A stretch of DNA of 64,000 bases from Trichomonas vaginalis G3 (GCF_026262505.1 NC_067207.1:15902082-15966081); one strand, 5' to 3'. Positions 1 to 9,058 are shown, counted from the stretch's first letter. Notes: generated from the sequence alone by a model not told the origin. Translations and numbers: made by a program.

Positions 1-1
1 T

Positions 2-304
2 GAAGTTATATCCAACAACTGGGTCTAACCATAACAAAACTATTGGTATAAGATTTTTGTCAATGAGATATGCTGTAGTTCCATAGAATCTTACCGATAT
101 CATAAGCTCAGGATTTCTTGTCAAAATTTTCTGAGTTGAAGCATTTCTAACCCAGTGGTTTGTTTTCTTTTCAGATGGAGATATAATGTCTGACAAAGAA
201 TATTTGTTGTATTTCTTTGAGTATCTTACGTTTAAATCACCTATTCTAACCACTTTGGTGTCATTGTCAATCTTTCTAACTGTTTCAAACCCAATGTTTG
301 ACAT
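2..304 (-). CDS. KilA-N domain protein of the Maverick (runs off window edge)
   Basis: The first 101 codons of a gene reading leftwards from an ATG at 304 and leaving the window at its left edge. After a short lead, residues about 27 to 100 fit a KilA-N fold: a beta strand with RYSKKYNKYS, a helix with the motif NHWVRNASTQKIL, then GTTAYLIDKNLIPIVLLWLD, which matches the family's conserved stretch ending in a tryptophan and a proline before the final strand. KilA-N domains bind DNA and are common in large DNA viruses and phages, and I recall them from Trichomonas Mavericks. The 164-base gap to the next gene holds an AGATCT-centred hairpin. The role is probably DNA binding or regulation, which is inference. 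Confidence 0.7.
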   Translation of the reverse strand, partial: MSNIGFETVRKIDNDTKVVRIGDLNVRYSKKYNKYSLSDIISPSEKKTNHWVRNASTQKILTRNPELMISVRFYGTTAYLIDKNLIPIVLLWLDPVVGYNF

Positions 305-414
305 TACTGTCTTTACATACAAAATAAAAATTTTTCTTAGAAAAAAATTAGCGTTATTTTTCTAACTAATGAAATTCATGAAATTTGGTCATTTTTCAGA
401 CAAAAATAATGTTT

Positions 415-465
415 AGGGTAGATGGTTAGATCTAACCTGATATCTAACCTCATTTCTACCCTCAT
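415..465. repeat. AGATCT-centred intergenic hairpin, copy 1
   Basis: The sequence reads GGGTAGATGGTTAGATCTAA and then a matching complement with TAGAT and CTACCC steps, so it can fold around the AGATCT core at 428 to 433. It lies between the KilA-N gene and the next minus-strand gene. Four related copies occur at other gene borders of the same Maverick. Confidence 0.75.
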
Positions 466-468
466 TAT

Positions 469-1482
469 TTATAACCGTTTTACATGGTAAACGTTATGAA
501 TTCGTGAGATTCTAAACAGTTTTGTAGCTTCTATTTCTTCTTTTAGTACATCGAATGTTTTAACAATGCCGAAGGTTTCTTTATACTTCTTCTTGACGTC
601 AGATAAAAGGAAATCGTCAGCAGTTGGATAGTTTTTGTTCAGAAATGTCAACATATCCATTTTATCTTCTGCTGGCTTCTCTGCCTCCCTCTTTAAATCT
701 GCATAGTTGTTTCTCATACGTTCTATCTCTTTTACTGAATAGTTATATTTCCTAATTGCTGCTTTACATTTTGAACATTGCGGATTCATTTTTGCGTTAT
801 ATTCTGAAACCTTACCTGCTAAAACAACTAAGGCGTCAATGGTTTTCTTTAAATCTGAAGCAGTTGGTTTTATCTGTTCATGCCATACTTTACCTCTTCT
901 ATCTTTATCTCTTATCTGCCATACACATTTTGCAGCTAATGAAACAAAGTTGTCGTATGTCTTAAACTCCACCGATTTATATATGTCAGAGATGTTCTTA
1001 TATAACATGTCGCAATCTTTGTCCATAACTTTATGGTTGCAATGAAAACCAAGGAATTCATAATTTACTTTACGTATGAATTTCTTAATTTCTACTGAGT
1101 CAGTTGGTTTCACTTCTATTTCATCTAATTCAGGAATAGTGAGCTTTTGTTGTTGGATTTCAGGCAATTTGGGTAAATGGTCAATAATGTCCTGCATTTC
1201 ATAAAGATACTGTTCATTTGTTTCATCTTTCGCACTACAGTCTAAATTACTTGTTAAAAGTTCTTGCTTTATCTTCTGGATTTCTGTTTCAAAAGTATAT
1301 GAAGAAGGAATAAAGCTTTTCATCTCTACTAACATAGATGTTGGATTCATGACTAACGAGTTTGGTGCTGTTGTTGTTTGAATTGTTGTTGTGCCGATTG
1401 TTGAAATCATATCTTTTATACAAAATAAAAAAATAAATAAAAATAAAACTAACTTTATTTTTTCTATCTTAAGGAAATTCAT
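469..1482 (-). CDS. Maverick protein of 337 aa with N-terminal membrane segment, unrecognised
   Basis: An open frame of 337 codons. The N-terminus (about residues 10 to 30) is strongly hydrophobic, with FLFIFLFC, and looks like a signal anchor. A threonine-rich stretch follows (about 30 to 45). The remainder is charged and helical, with a CxxC pair (CSKC) near residue 238 and a coiled-coil-like stretch around residues 245 to 275. I do not recognise a family. Its place beside the integrase gene and between hairpin repeats shows it belongs to the Maverick. A surface or membrane-associated role is possible but unproven. Confidence 0.6.
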   Translation of the reverse strand: MNFLKIEKIKLVLFLFIFLFCIKDMISTIGTTTIQTTTAPNSLVMNPTSMLVEMKSFIPSSYTFETEIQKIKQELLTSNLDCSAKDETNEQYLYEMQDIIDHLPKLPEIQQQKLTIPELDEIEVKPTDSVEIKKFIRKVNYEFLGFHCNHKVMDKDCDMLYKNISDIYKSVEFKTYDNFVSLAAKCVWQIRDKDRRGKVWHEQIKPTASDLKKTIDALVVLAGKVSEYNAKMNPQCSKCKAAIRKYNYSVKEIERMRNNYADLKREAEKPAEDKMDMLTFLNKNYPTADDFLLSDVKKKYKETFGIVKTFDVLKEEIEATKLFRISRIHNVYHVKRL

Positions 1483-1492
1483 GAAAATTCAA

Positions 1493-1551
1493 GAGGGTAG
1501 AAATGAGGGTAGAAATGAGGTTAGATCTAACCATCTACCCTAAACATTATT
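1493..1551. repeat. AGATCT-centred intergenic hairpin, copy 2
   Basis: Two GGGTAGAAATGA units are followed by GGTTAGATCTAACC and a closing CATCTACCC. The AGATCT core is at 1523 to 1528. It lies just upstream of the 337-residue gene start. Confidence 0.75.
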
Positions 1552-1570
1552 TTTGGTGTAAATTTCATTG

Positions 1571-1645
1571 ACTGACTGACTGACTGACTGACGGCACAAA
1601 GTGGCTTAACGAAAACATTAATATATAAAATTCATGAAAATTCAA
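1571..1645. repeat. TGAC microsatellite plus mini-hairpin, copy a
   Basis: Five tandem GACT units lead into GGCACAAAGTGGC and a tail of about 45 bases. The tail ends in TTCATGAAAATTCA and runs straight into the next AGATCT hairpin. The same unit of about 70 bases recurs almost unchanged at 2016 to 2087. Confidence 0.75.
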
Positions 1646-1647
1646 GC

Positions 1648-1701
1648 GGGTAGAAATGAGGGTAGAAATGAGGGTAGATCTAACCATCTACCCTAAACAT
1701 T
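1648..1701. repeat. AGATCT-centred intergenic hairpin, copy 3
   Basis: A near duplicate of copy 2: GGGTAGAAATGAGGGTAG units, the core GTAGATCTAAC at 1674 to 1684, and a closing ATCTACCC. It follows directly on the TGAC unit, so repeat unit and hairpin are duplicated together. Confidence 0.75.
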
Positions 1702-1983
1702 ATTTTTGGTGAATTCAGCAACAAAATGAACGAGGTCAGGATGTATGTAAATACCTTTGAATTCATTTATAACGCCCTTAGTAAGCTCATAAAATGCTTG
1801 TTTTGAGGTCGAGCCACTTTTGGCTCCACCGTATTCTTTCAACCAAAACTCAAGAATTTCCTGCATGAATTTTGTATAAAAAGCAACCGTCTGAATTCAG
1901 ACTGTTGCTATATTCTTCACAAAATGCCTTATAATACTCTTCCCAGGACTTATTTTCCAACAACTTTCTAAAGTCTTTCCTAA

Positions 1984-2087
1984 ACTGACGGCGCAAAGCG
2001 CCAAGACCGAAGGTCCTGACTGACTGACTGACGGCACAAAGTGGCTTAACGAAAACATTAATATATAAAATTCATGAAAATTCATGA
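1984..2087. repeat. Compound mini-hairpins plus TGAC unit, copy b
   Basis: Three small hairpins follow one another: GGCGCAAAGCGCC, then GACCGAAGGTC, then after a TGAC run GGCACAAAGTGGC. The loops are AAA, GAA and AAA. The second half repeats 1571 to 1645. The first half recurs at 7084 to 7119 with one base changed. Confidence 0.75.
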
Positions 2088-2140
2088 GGGTGAAAAAAGA
2101 GGTGAAAAAACAGGTGAGATCTCACCTCTTCACCTAAATT
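2088..2140. repeat. AGATCT-centred intergenic hairpin, copy 4 (GGTGA type)
   Basis: This copy uses GGTGAAAAAAGA units instead of GGGTAGAAATGA, but keeps the AGATCT core (2117 to 2122) as GGTGAGATCTCACC. The flanking bases changed on both arms, so pairing is kept. Copy 5 at 10674 is of the same type. Confidence 0.75.
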
Positions 2141-2224
2141 ATATTTTTTGGTGTAAATAAATGGTACCATTAATGATATCATGACTGTTCTCATTCATGT
2201 CTGATTTACATCTAATGAAAAAGT

Positions 2225-3310
2225 TTAGAAGAATTTTCTTATTCTTTCTGGCTTATTTTTGTCTTTCCAGTACTCCCGCTCTAATGGTCCCAGATGTGTT
2301 GGCTTCAACTCTCTCAAGTTCTTAGATGGTATAACATCTTCAACGCCTCCTTCATATCTTACTTTATAAGTGTCATCGTTTGTGTTATAGCCAAGTATTT
2401 CAATAACCACTCCTCGCTTTGCTTCGTCAATGGTTTCAGCAATTTTGCCATTACTACTTTCGACTAATTTGTGACGAGGGTAAAACGCAATAGAGTCGTC
2501 AGCAGCTTTTATAAGATATCCATTACCTTGCGTAGAGTCTACGATATAATAATTTCGACTTAACCTTAAACGTTTCTTTGTCAACGGTTTGTCGTCAAGA
2601 ACTACACGAACTTTTGTACCAGGAATGAGGGTAAATTGTGTTGAATTTCTGATATTTTGTGTTTGGCTTCGTTTCTTTTGTATATACTTTTCTTCTTGTT
2701 GTTGTGTCATTGAATTTGGTGTATGTCCTGTTGTAGAATGTGTTGAGGAATTATATACTTCGAGAAAATGTTTCATTGTTTCTTCGGTAAAGTCTCGCTC
2801 TTGGTTTAAATCTCTGAGCGTTCTTATGAAGCGGTTTATGATGCCGAGTATGTTATGGTTATGGTCTTCAGTAGTGTAGTGAGTTATGTTATGCTTAATG
2901 AGAAAATCTGTGATTTCATTGCTGAGGTATGCACTGTCTTGGTCTGATGTTAAAGTACTTGGGCTATGTTCTGCTACAAACTTTTGTAAAACTCTTAAAA
3001 CTTCATGAGTTCCTTTATTCCTCATTGGATATGCATATGCTTTACGAGTGTTAACATTAATGAAGATGAGGAATGGTTTATGTCCTCCTTTTCTGCTTTG
3101 AATGAGAGTGTCAAATTGGTATGCGTCAGGAGTGTTGGAGTAAATTGGTAAAAAGTAGTCGTAAGGGTTTATTTTTGTTTGATGTACAACATTTTTGTCA
3201 AAGAACCTTTTCACTTCAGCTCTGTTAGTAAATCCCCAACTCTTTGCAGCTTCATTGAACTTCTTAAATGACCTCCATGGATGTTGTTCGAATACTTCTT
3301 TCAAGCTCAT
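2225..3310 (-). CDS. Maverick retroviral-type (rve) integrase
   Basis: An open frame of 361 codons with an integrase core. The strand with QFDTLI (about residue 66) carries the first acidic position, TSDQDSAYLS (about 122) the second, and the region around NRFIRTLRD (about 160) belongs to the third conserved block of the fold. The C-terminal part (about residues 270 to 330) has a small beta-rich module with YKVRYEGGVEDVIPS, resembling the chromo- or tudor-like tails seen on many integrases. In Polintons this enzyme inserts the element into the host genome. It sits 40 bases from the tail-fibre-like gene on the same strand. Confidence 0.85.
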   Translation of the reverse strand: MSLKEVFEQHPWRSFKKFNEAAKSWGFTNRAEVKRFFDKNVVHQTKINPYDYFLPIYSNTPDAYQFDTLIQSRKGGHKPFLIFINVNTRKAYAYPMRNKGTHEVLRVLQKFVAEHSPSTLTSDQDSAYLSNEITDFLIKHNITHYTTEDHNHNILGIINRFIRTLRDLNQERDFTEETMKHFLEVYNSSTHSTTGHTPNSMTQQQEEKYIQKKRSQTQNIRNSTQFTLIPGTKVRVVLDDKPLTKKRLRLSRNYYIVDSTQGNGYLIKAADDSIAFYPRHKLVESSNGKIAETIDEAKRGVVIEILGYNTNDDTYKVRYEGGVEDVIPSKNLRELKPTHLGPLEREYWKDKNKPERIRKFF

Positions 3311-3350
3311 TTATGTAAAGTTAAAGATTTTATTCTAGGCTCAAGCGCGT

Positions 3351-6074
3351 TCAATGAACGCGGTACCATGCGAATATAGTCACAAATGGTGGCATGTAAT
3401 CTGCACCCGAGCCTGTTGGATTTGTTGTGAAAGTATGGACATGATTTCCTCCCGGTTCAGTTTGTCGAAAAATCTTTTTTGCTGCATTGTTATAAGATGG
3501 AGATAAAACGTCATGGCCAGCTTCATAGTCTGAGTTGTATAATGGGTGGTCTTCTAATGAGTGGCTATGATCGCCAGAAAAGTTTGTAGTTCCTGTATGA
3601 GTGTGCGCAGGTAAGTTTGCTTCAGTAATTTTCTTCGAACCTCCTGTTTGCTTTGAAGAGTTAGCACAGTATAAGAATTTATCTACAATCTGCTTCCACG
3701 TACCAAAACCTAAAACTGTTTCTGGATTTGTTGAGTTCATTGACGTATAAATAGAGCCTATAGGATATAATGTTTGAAGTATTTCAGTCTTTAATGTTTG
3801 AAGCTCTGTTTTGTCTGCTTTCTTATCTAACATTGTTGGTAGTTCATATGCTTCAAAGTTTCTGGCATGATCTTCGATATTCCTGCAACTGTTATCTAAA
3901 TTGTTTAGTGTATCTTTTACGCTTGTACTTGGATTCTCTAAAGGTGCACTTGAACCAAGGGTATAGTTCAATATTATGTCGTCTGCTCTAACAGTAGTGA
4001 AGGATTCATGTGTATGGTTCTTGTCAGCTTTACTATTTAATGTAGCTTGAAGTTCATTTATATCGGAGATATTGTGTTTATGAGATTTCAAAACTTTGTT
4101 CGTTGCATCAAGTTCATCTTTGTCAGCTTTACTTTTAATAGCATCTTCAAAAGTTATTTTTGCCTTAACTCTCAATGTAAATCTTGGTTCAACTAATACA
4201 TCGTTAACAAAGAAGTATGAAGCGTGTATTTCATCGTTATAACCAAATGCTTCTTGTGCTTTACCTGTGTCATACTGTACAGTACAGTATATGTCATAAC
4301 CTTTAGCACGAATGAATTTATATCTTCTTTCATTAACCTCTTTCGTCTTCACTTCTTCATCCTGTGTTAAATATCCATGGTAGTCCGTTATAATCTGTTC
4401 GTCTGAACTTATATAATGAACATGGTTTTTATCTGCTTTTTGTGAAAGAAGTTCAACAACTTTTGCTTCACTTATGTTACCAGTGTCACTTTCATTTATT
4501 TTTGTCAGCATTGCGTTCAAAACTTCATAAAGACTAACTACTTCTTTTGGTTCTTGAAACAATGAGTCAAAAGTCTTTCTTAACATTACATCTTCAACTG
4601 TTATGACTGAGTCAATACCTTTCTCTTTTATTGTCTTAGCTAACTGACCTAAAACAACGAACATATAGTCTAAAATATTATCTTCAGTGTTAAACACTAT
4701 ACAGTTTTCACGAATTGTTGTGTTTGTTGCTGTTAAAACTTCTTTAAACTCAGGATATATATTCAGTAGATTTTCAACAATTGTTTGAACCACTTGTCCT
4801 CCTTCATCTAAATCTCTTGCTGCCATTAAAGGATGTAAATTAATTGGTTCAATAATTCCGAGACGAGGGTTGTAAGCAAGTCCGTCGAACATATTTTTAC
4901 GTTTGAGTGCCCAGTTAGTTAGTTTCTTTGTATTATATGTTACTTTACCCCATAAATTTTTGAGACCGTCAAAGAAACTTCCTGTATTTCCATGTAATTT
5001 AGCAAACTCAACATAAAACTTCATGCTATCTATGCCACCAAGAAAAGCCCAGAGTGCATCTATCTCACTTTGCATGGTTATAAGAGATGCAGTTGTTACA
5101 CCTGATGAAAATAAAGTAAACAACCACCCTAACCAACTCTTACCTGCTCCACTTTGTTCTACTTTCACAAAATCACTGATATGACTTTTTAAGTATTCTT
5201 TCGTAAGTAATGTGTCTCCAGGTGTAACGTCTCTAACGATATTATCTCCGTCAAAAGTCAATGTTCTAACTTGTGTCCGTGCAGCCTTTATTTTAAGGCA
5301 TGCATAGTCTGGTGTTTGAGGAGCAGAAGGCTCGATGTATGTAATTTTAAAGAAATCGTCATAATTTTTCTTAAAGGTTTCATATGTTGTTTTGAATGTA
5401 TTGAACCTCATTATTATATCAAGAAGTTTTGTCAATGAGTCAGCAATTGCTTCATCTACTGTTGACGTTTTGAGTTTTATTTCTGCTGAGTCGTTTATGA
5501 ATGGTACTTGACATTGAGTTGTATATGGGTCAAATCCTGTAGGACCCAAATGAAGCAAGTAGTCTAAAATATCACGAACAGACTTTGAGACAGTTGTGTC
5601 GTTCTTCATGACGATTTCACCATTTACAATGAATGGCATAGTACATGAAGTTATTTGTGGGTCAAAACCAGAAGGATTGAAATGAAGCATATAGTTCAGC
5701 GCCTCATACACTGACTTATACACTGTTTCATTATTTTTTGACACAATTTCACCATTTACAATGAATGGCATTGTCGAAGGAGTTGTTTTTGTATCGAACC
5801 CTGAAGGATTGAAGTTAAGAATGCTTTCAAGAGCTTCATATACAGACCTATAAACAGTTGTGTCGTTCTTCATGACAACTTCACCATTTACAATGAATGG
5901 CATAGTACATGGAGTTAAAATAGGGTCAAACTTTTCATAGTCCTTCCATGTTATATATTTCTCAGTATTTCCATCAGAAATAACAATATATTTGTCAGTA
6001 AGTGTGAGAGAGTATTGACCAAAATATAAACGTTTAGCTCTGTCAGCTTCATACGCATATGCAGCTATACTCAT
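3351..6074 (-). CDS. Phage-tail-fibre/collar-like protein of the Maverick
   Basis: An open frame of 907 codons, the longest in the element. Near the N-terminus (about residues 55 to 200) a unit of about 45 residues is repeated three to four times, each with MPFIVNGE, then KN and a SVYEAL-like end. The middle carries several KADKNHxH or KADKxEL units, typical of trimeric phage tail fibres. The last 150 residues read like a phage tail-collar domain: PIGSIYTSMNSTNPE, FGTWKQIVDKFLYC, then a histidine-rich stretch with LPAHTHTG and GDHSHSLEDH, and the end PPFVTIFAWYRVH. I infer a virion surface fibre used for attachment. It is head to head with the next plus-strand gene. Confidence 0.75.
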   Translation of the reverse strand: MSIAAYAYEADRAKRLYFGQYSLTLTDKYIVISDGNTEKYITWKDYEKFDPILTPCTMPFIVNGEVVMKNDTTVYRSVYEALESILNFNPSGFDTKTTPSTMPFIVNGEIVSKNNETVYKSVYEALNYMLHFNPSGFDPQITSCTMPFIVNGEIVMKNDTTVSKSVRDILDYLLHLGPTGFDPYTTQCQVPFINDSAEIKLKTSTVDEAIADSLTKLLDIIMRFNTFKTTYETFKKNYDDFFKITYIEPSAPQTPDYACLKIKAARTQVRTLTFDGDNIVRDVTPGDTLLTKEYLKSHISDFVKVEQSGAGKSWLGWLFTLFSSGVTTASLITMQSEIDALWAFLGGIDSMKFYVEFAKLHGNTGSFFDGLKNLWGKVTYNTKKLTNWALKRKNMFDGLAYNPRLGIIEPINLHPLMAARDLDEGGQVVQTIVENLLNIYPEFKEVLTATNTTIRENCIVFNTEDNILDYMFVVLGQLAKTIKEKGIDSVITVEDVMLRKTFDSLFQEPKEVVSLYEVLNAMLTKINESDTGNISEAKVVELLSQKADKNHVHYISSDEQIITDYHGYLTQDEEVKTKEVNERRYKFIRAKGYDIYCTVQYDTGKAQEAFGYNDEIHASYFFVNDVLVEPRFTLRVKAKITFEDAIKSKADKDELDATNKVLKSHKHNISDINELQATLNSKADKNHTHESFTTVRADDIILNYTLGSSAPLENPSTSVKDTLNNLDNSCRNIEDHARNFEAYELPTMLDKKADKTELQTLKTEILQTLYPIGSIYTSMNSTNPETVLGFGTWKQIVDKFLYCANSSKQTGGSKKITEANLPAHTHTGTTNFSGDHSHSLEDHPLYNSDYEAGHDVLSPSYNNAAKKIFRQTEPGGNHVHTFTTNPTGSGADYMPPFVTIFAWYRVH

Positions 6075-6091
6075 ATTTTAATGAGAATAAA

Positions 6092-6868
6092 ATGTTGTTC
6101 TATTTGCAAAGTACAGACCCAAACGAATACGGGACAGTAAAGCTACAAACAAACTTAGGTCTACAGAATGAGGCGCTTGCATTCAGAATGGTTGACTTCA
6201 ATACTATCGCTTCATTCGTTATAACAGATGAAACAGATTTCATGGAGATTGAAATAGATGGAAAGAAGCACGAAATAAGATTTCACAATAATGTAGAATA
6301 TAAGATGGAAACATTAGCTGGAGTGTTAAATGCTCTCATAAATACTACAATAAACAAGGATAACGAAGAAAACTTAATGAATGTTAAACTTATTGCAGGA
6401 GTTTTGAAGTTCAGTTATGCGAAGGAGTTTAAGATAACACGAATGAGTCATAGAGTACAACTTCTTTTGGGTGCATACCATATGACATTTCCTTTGAAAA
6501 GTGTTGACAAAACGATTGAGATGAAATCTGTTCCATACGTATGTTATGGTAATTGTTTATACATTGAGTCTAAAATAGCTAATGTCACAGGCATTTCAGG
6601 AGTTAATAGTAAAGGTTCAGTAGAATATAAATCCTTCTGTTATGCAGTCAATTCAATGTTCATTCCAAACGTTCCTGTCATAGCAACTCATTTAGGTAAA
6701 TGGGTTCGCATTAGTCCTCATAATTTGAAAGACATGCAATTCAGACTTGTTGACTTTCAAGGAGAGCCTGTAGAACTGAAGGCACCAGTGCGAATGACTG
6801 TTGAAGTTGACTTTTTAGAAAATATTAAATGCAACAGCTTACAAGAGAACTCAGAGCTAAAAATATAA
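6092..6868 (+). CDS. Maverick structural-looking protein, 258 aa, possibly minor capsid
   Basis: An open frame on the plus strand. An ATG also exists at 6059, but it would overlap the start of the tail-fibre gene, so I take the one at 6092 (MLFYLQSTDPNEYG). The protein is rich in beta strands. It ends with the phrase DMQFRLVDFQGEPVELK followed by a hydrophobic strand, a wording often found at the end of single jelly-roll structural proteins in Polintons and related viruses. That makes a penton or minor capsid protein plausible, but I cannot confirm it by reading alone. The following small gene overlaps its end by 40 bases, which suggests co-expression. Confidence 0.5.
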   Translation: MLFYLQSTDPNEYGTVKLQTNLGLQNEALAFRMVDFNTIASFVITDETDFMEIEIDGKKHEIRFHNNVEYKMETLAGVLNALINTTINKDNEENLMNVKLIAGVLKFSYAKEFKITRMSHRVQLLLGAYHMTFPLKSVDKTIEMKSVPYVCYGNCLYIESKIANVTGISGVNSKGSVEYKSFCYAVNSMFIPNVPVIATHLGKWVRISPHNLKDMQFRLVDFQGEPVELKAPVRMTVEVDFLENIKCNSLQENSELKI

Positions 6869-7071
6869 AGTATGAATGTTATGTATTAGGTCATGAACTT
6901 TGGTTGTTGCTGTTTGATGAAACAAATGAGTTAGTTATGTCAGTCAAGAGAACAGAAAAATATTGTGTTAGTGAAAACTGCACCAAGTCAATAAGATTAG
7001 GTTTGCATTATGAAGATGAGTTCGATACTGTTGAAGAAGTTTTGGATAGATATTACAAATTGCTAACTTGA
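6829..7071 (+). CDS. Small Maverick protein, 80 aa, unrecognised
   Basis: A short open frame that overlaps the preceding gene by 40 bases in another frame. The product is mixed alpha and beta with two cysteines and an acidic C-terminal half (DEFDTVEEVLDRYY). No family is recognised. The overlap and shared strand argue that it is a real element gene rather than chance. Confidence 0.45.
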   Translation: MQQLTRELRAKNIKYECYVLGHELWLLLFDETNELVMSVKRTEKYCVSENCTKSIRLGLHYEDEFDTVEEVLDRYYKLLT

Positions 7072-7083
7072 AATTTTTTTGAC

Positions 7084-7119
7084 TGACGGCGCAAAGCGCC
7101 AAGACCAAAGGTCCTGACT
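7084..7119. repeat. Compound mini-hairpins, copy c
   Basis: GGCGCAAAGCGCC and GACCAAAGGTC stand next to each other, ending in CTGACTG. This is almost the same as 1986 to 2021. It lies between the convergent ends of the 80-residue gene and the minus-strand region that follows. Confidence 0.75.
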
Positions 7120-7734
7120 GCTTTAATTTACTAAAACATATTTCAAACAAAGTTTATATTCTGTTGAAAGTTTTGTATATTCATTCGAATATTTATACTT
7201 AAACTCAACTCCTGTAGTTCCTGGTGTTTCAATGATGCGGATGTTACCTATTTTCATGAATAGTGGAGTTTGACCACAGCATTCGATTTCAGGGTCGAGA
7301 TAGTCAATGACACATTGTTTCCCTGTTATTCGTGATATAACATTTTCAATCCTCCTTTGTTAGAATTATTTGGTTCTTGCTTATAAGATTTATCAAAAGC
7401 TTCTTATCGTCTTTGAGTAAAATTGTTTGGTATAACTGAAGAAGGTAATGGTCTACGTTATCTGAAGGATTTGTTTGAACATTTGTGTAAGGGTTGTCGT
7501 TGGCTTCTCTTGAAAGAATTTGGTCCAGTGGTGGATACTCTAACTTAACATCTGATGTAGCGTTAGCGTTTGAAGCTGTTTTAAATTCACCGACTTAAGT
7601 TCTGGTTCTTTTTCTTTCAAACACTCTGAACTATAGTTCTTTATGACAATATTGTTTGTCGTTCGTGAGTCAACATTTGATGTTGGTTCAATTGGAACAT
7701 TAACGGCACCAGCTAAGATGGATTTGCTTCTCAT
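7120..7734 (-). pseudogene. Maverick gene region, unrecognised, broken
   Basis: Coding-like sequence on the minus strand between a convergent plus-strand gene and a divergent one. Its upper end begins MRSKSILAGAVNVP, and its lower end reads like a beta-rich domain with the phrase TGKQCVIDYLDPEIECC. I do not recognise a family. The region belongs to the fossil Maverick and is broken. Confidence 0.45.
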
Positions 7735-7759
7735 TTCATATAGAATAAAAACCTTTTAT

Positions 7760-8161
7760 ATGTATGAAATGAACAATATACTCGACAAGGGTTTGAATGT
7801 AAAGCTAACGAATGAAAATATTGTTGAATTCACTGAGACAGGTGCTGTGTATAAAGATGTAGAACTACTGAACAAAAGAGCTAAGGGAAGAAGCAGGAAC
7901 ATGAACAAAGGGTGGAAGCCTATAAAAATTTATGTCAATGATGGCTCAGGAGGTTCAAACATAAAGTATGCAGAAAGTTATAGAGTTTATGCTCTCAAAG
8001 GTGAAAAGCCTTCATTTAAGAACAGCTATTCTAACGCATATCCTCAAAAGCTAACGGATGGGGAAGTGGATGATATGAATGACAGCAAAAATATTAACAG
8101 AAATGGCGACAGAGATGCATGGAATTTGTTTACCATCAGTCAATTGAAGGTTAAACTTTAA
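7760..8161 (+). CDS. Maverick protein, about 133 aa, unrecognised
   Basis: A plus-strand frame. Although open further upstream, the most likely start is one of the ATGs at 7760 or 7769, clear of the divergent minus-strand gene start at 7734. The product is basic and polar, with a run of lysines and arginines (NKRAKGRSRNMNKGWKP) around residues 45 to 60 and a serine- and asparagine-rich second half. No family is recognised. It is convergent with the packaging-ATPase region. Confidence 0.4.
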   Translation: MYEMNNILDKGLNVKLTNENIVEFTETGAVYKDVELLNKRAKGRSRNMNKGWKPIKIYVNDGSGGSNIKYAESYRVYALKGEKPSFKNSYSNAYPQKLTDGEVDDMNDSKNINRNGDRDAWNLFTISQLKVKL

Positions 8162-9043
8162 AACAATGTTGGTCGTTCCCATGGAATATTTTTGACTTTA
8201 ATGGTATTAGTCATGATATGAATCTCAAGGTATGAACGAGGAGAGATGAGAGACTTATATGCTTCCCAAATTTCTTCAAAAGGTAATGTTATACCTGACT
8301 GTTTCCAAATGAGTTCAATATCATAGCGTGAGAAACCTTGAAAGATAACGAAGTCAGTTATGAGACGTTTTATGTTTAAAGCTAAAAACCTCCATGTTTG
8401 CATAAGTATTGCTACAGTTAATGGTAATGTCTGACTTTAGTAATGATGTTAGCTAATGGTGAGTCAGGCTTTGAAACTAAACCTTTTCCGGCGAAGTCGT
8501 CACAAACGAGCAGAGTGTTTGATGGATATTTTTTGAAGGGGTATTTTGAAAGTTTTGACAGAATGTAGTTTGTAAGTCGTTTCATATCGTAAACTCCTGA
8601 GTATTGACGTAAGTGGTGTTTGTCAATAATTCTTTCCATCTCCTCAGAAGTCTTTTGCATTCCTGACTGTATAAATTCAACGATGGCATAATATTTCCTC
8701 TTACGTCGAATGTAACGTTGAAGAAATTCAATGAGTTCGCTGTCTGGAACTTTAACGACAGAGGCTTGAACTTTTGACATAAATGTTTTCGCTGTTGAGT
8801 CCATAGAGTCTGAAGTTGCTGATATAATGATTTGGTCATAGTAAGAGTCATTTCCTAAACGTTCTGTTATAAGAATATGACGAATGAGGTTAAATGTCTT
8901 TCCTGACCCATCTTTCCACAATAGAAATAAACGCCATTTGAACAGAACTCATAATCTTTGCTGAAAGGAAGAATAAGAGAAGAGTTAAGTTTGTCTGTAG
9001 TTTCATTCATGTCTTCATCTACGTCATGTATTAAATGCTTCAT
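8158..9043 (-). pseudogene. Maverick genome-packaging ATPase region (A32/FtsK-HerA type), broken
   Basis: A minus-strand region with the marks of the viral DNA-packaging ATPase: a P-loop ending GSGKTFNL, a Walker B strand TLLVCDDFAGKG, and further downstream the phrase NIITKVRHYH, which matches the arginine- and histidine-bearing segment after Walker B in this family. These ATPases push DNA into the capsid and are a hallmark of Polintons and nucleocytoplasmic large DNA viruses. The region is broken, so I give it as one fossil part without a protein length. Confidence 0.7.
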
Positions 9044-9058
9044 TTTATCTCCATTAAA

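Noticed and set aside
1571-2140. The regular repeats as a CRISPR-like array
   Set aside because: There are too few copies, no unique spacers of constant length, no associated genes, and the organism is a eukaryote.
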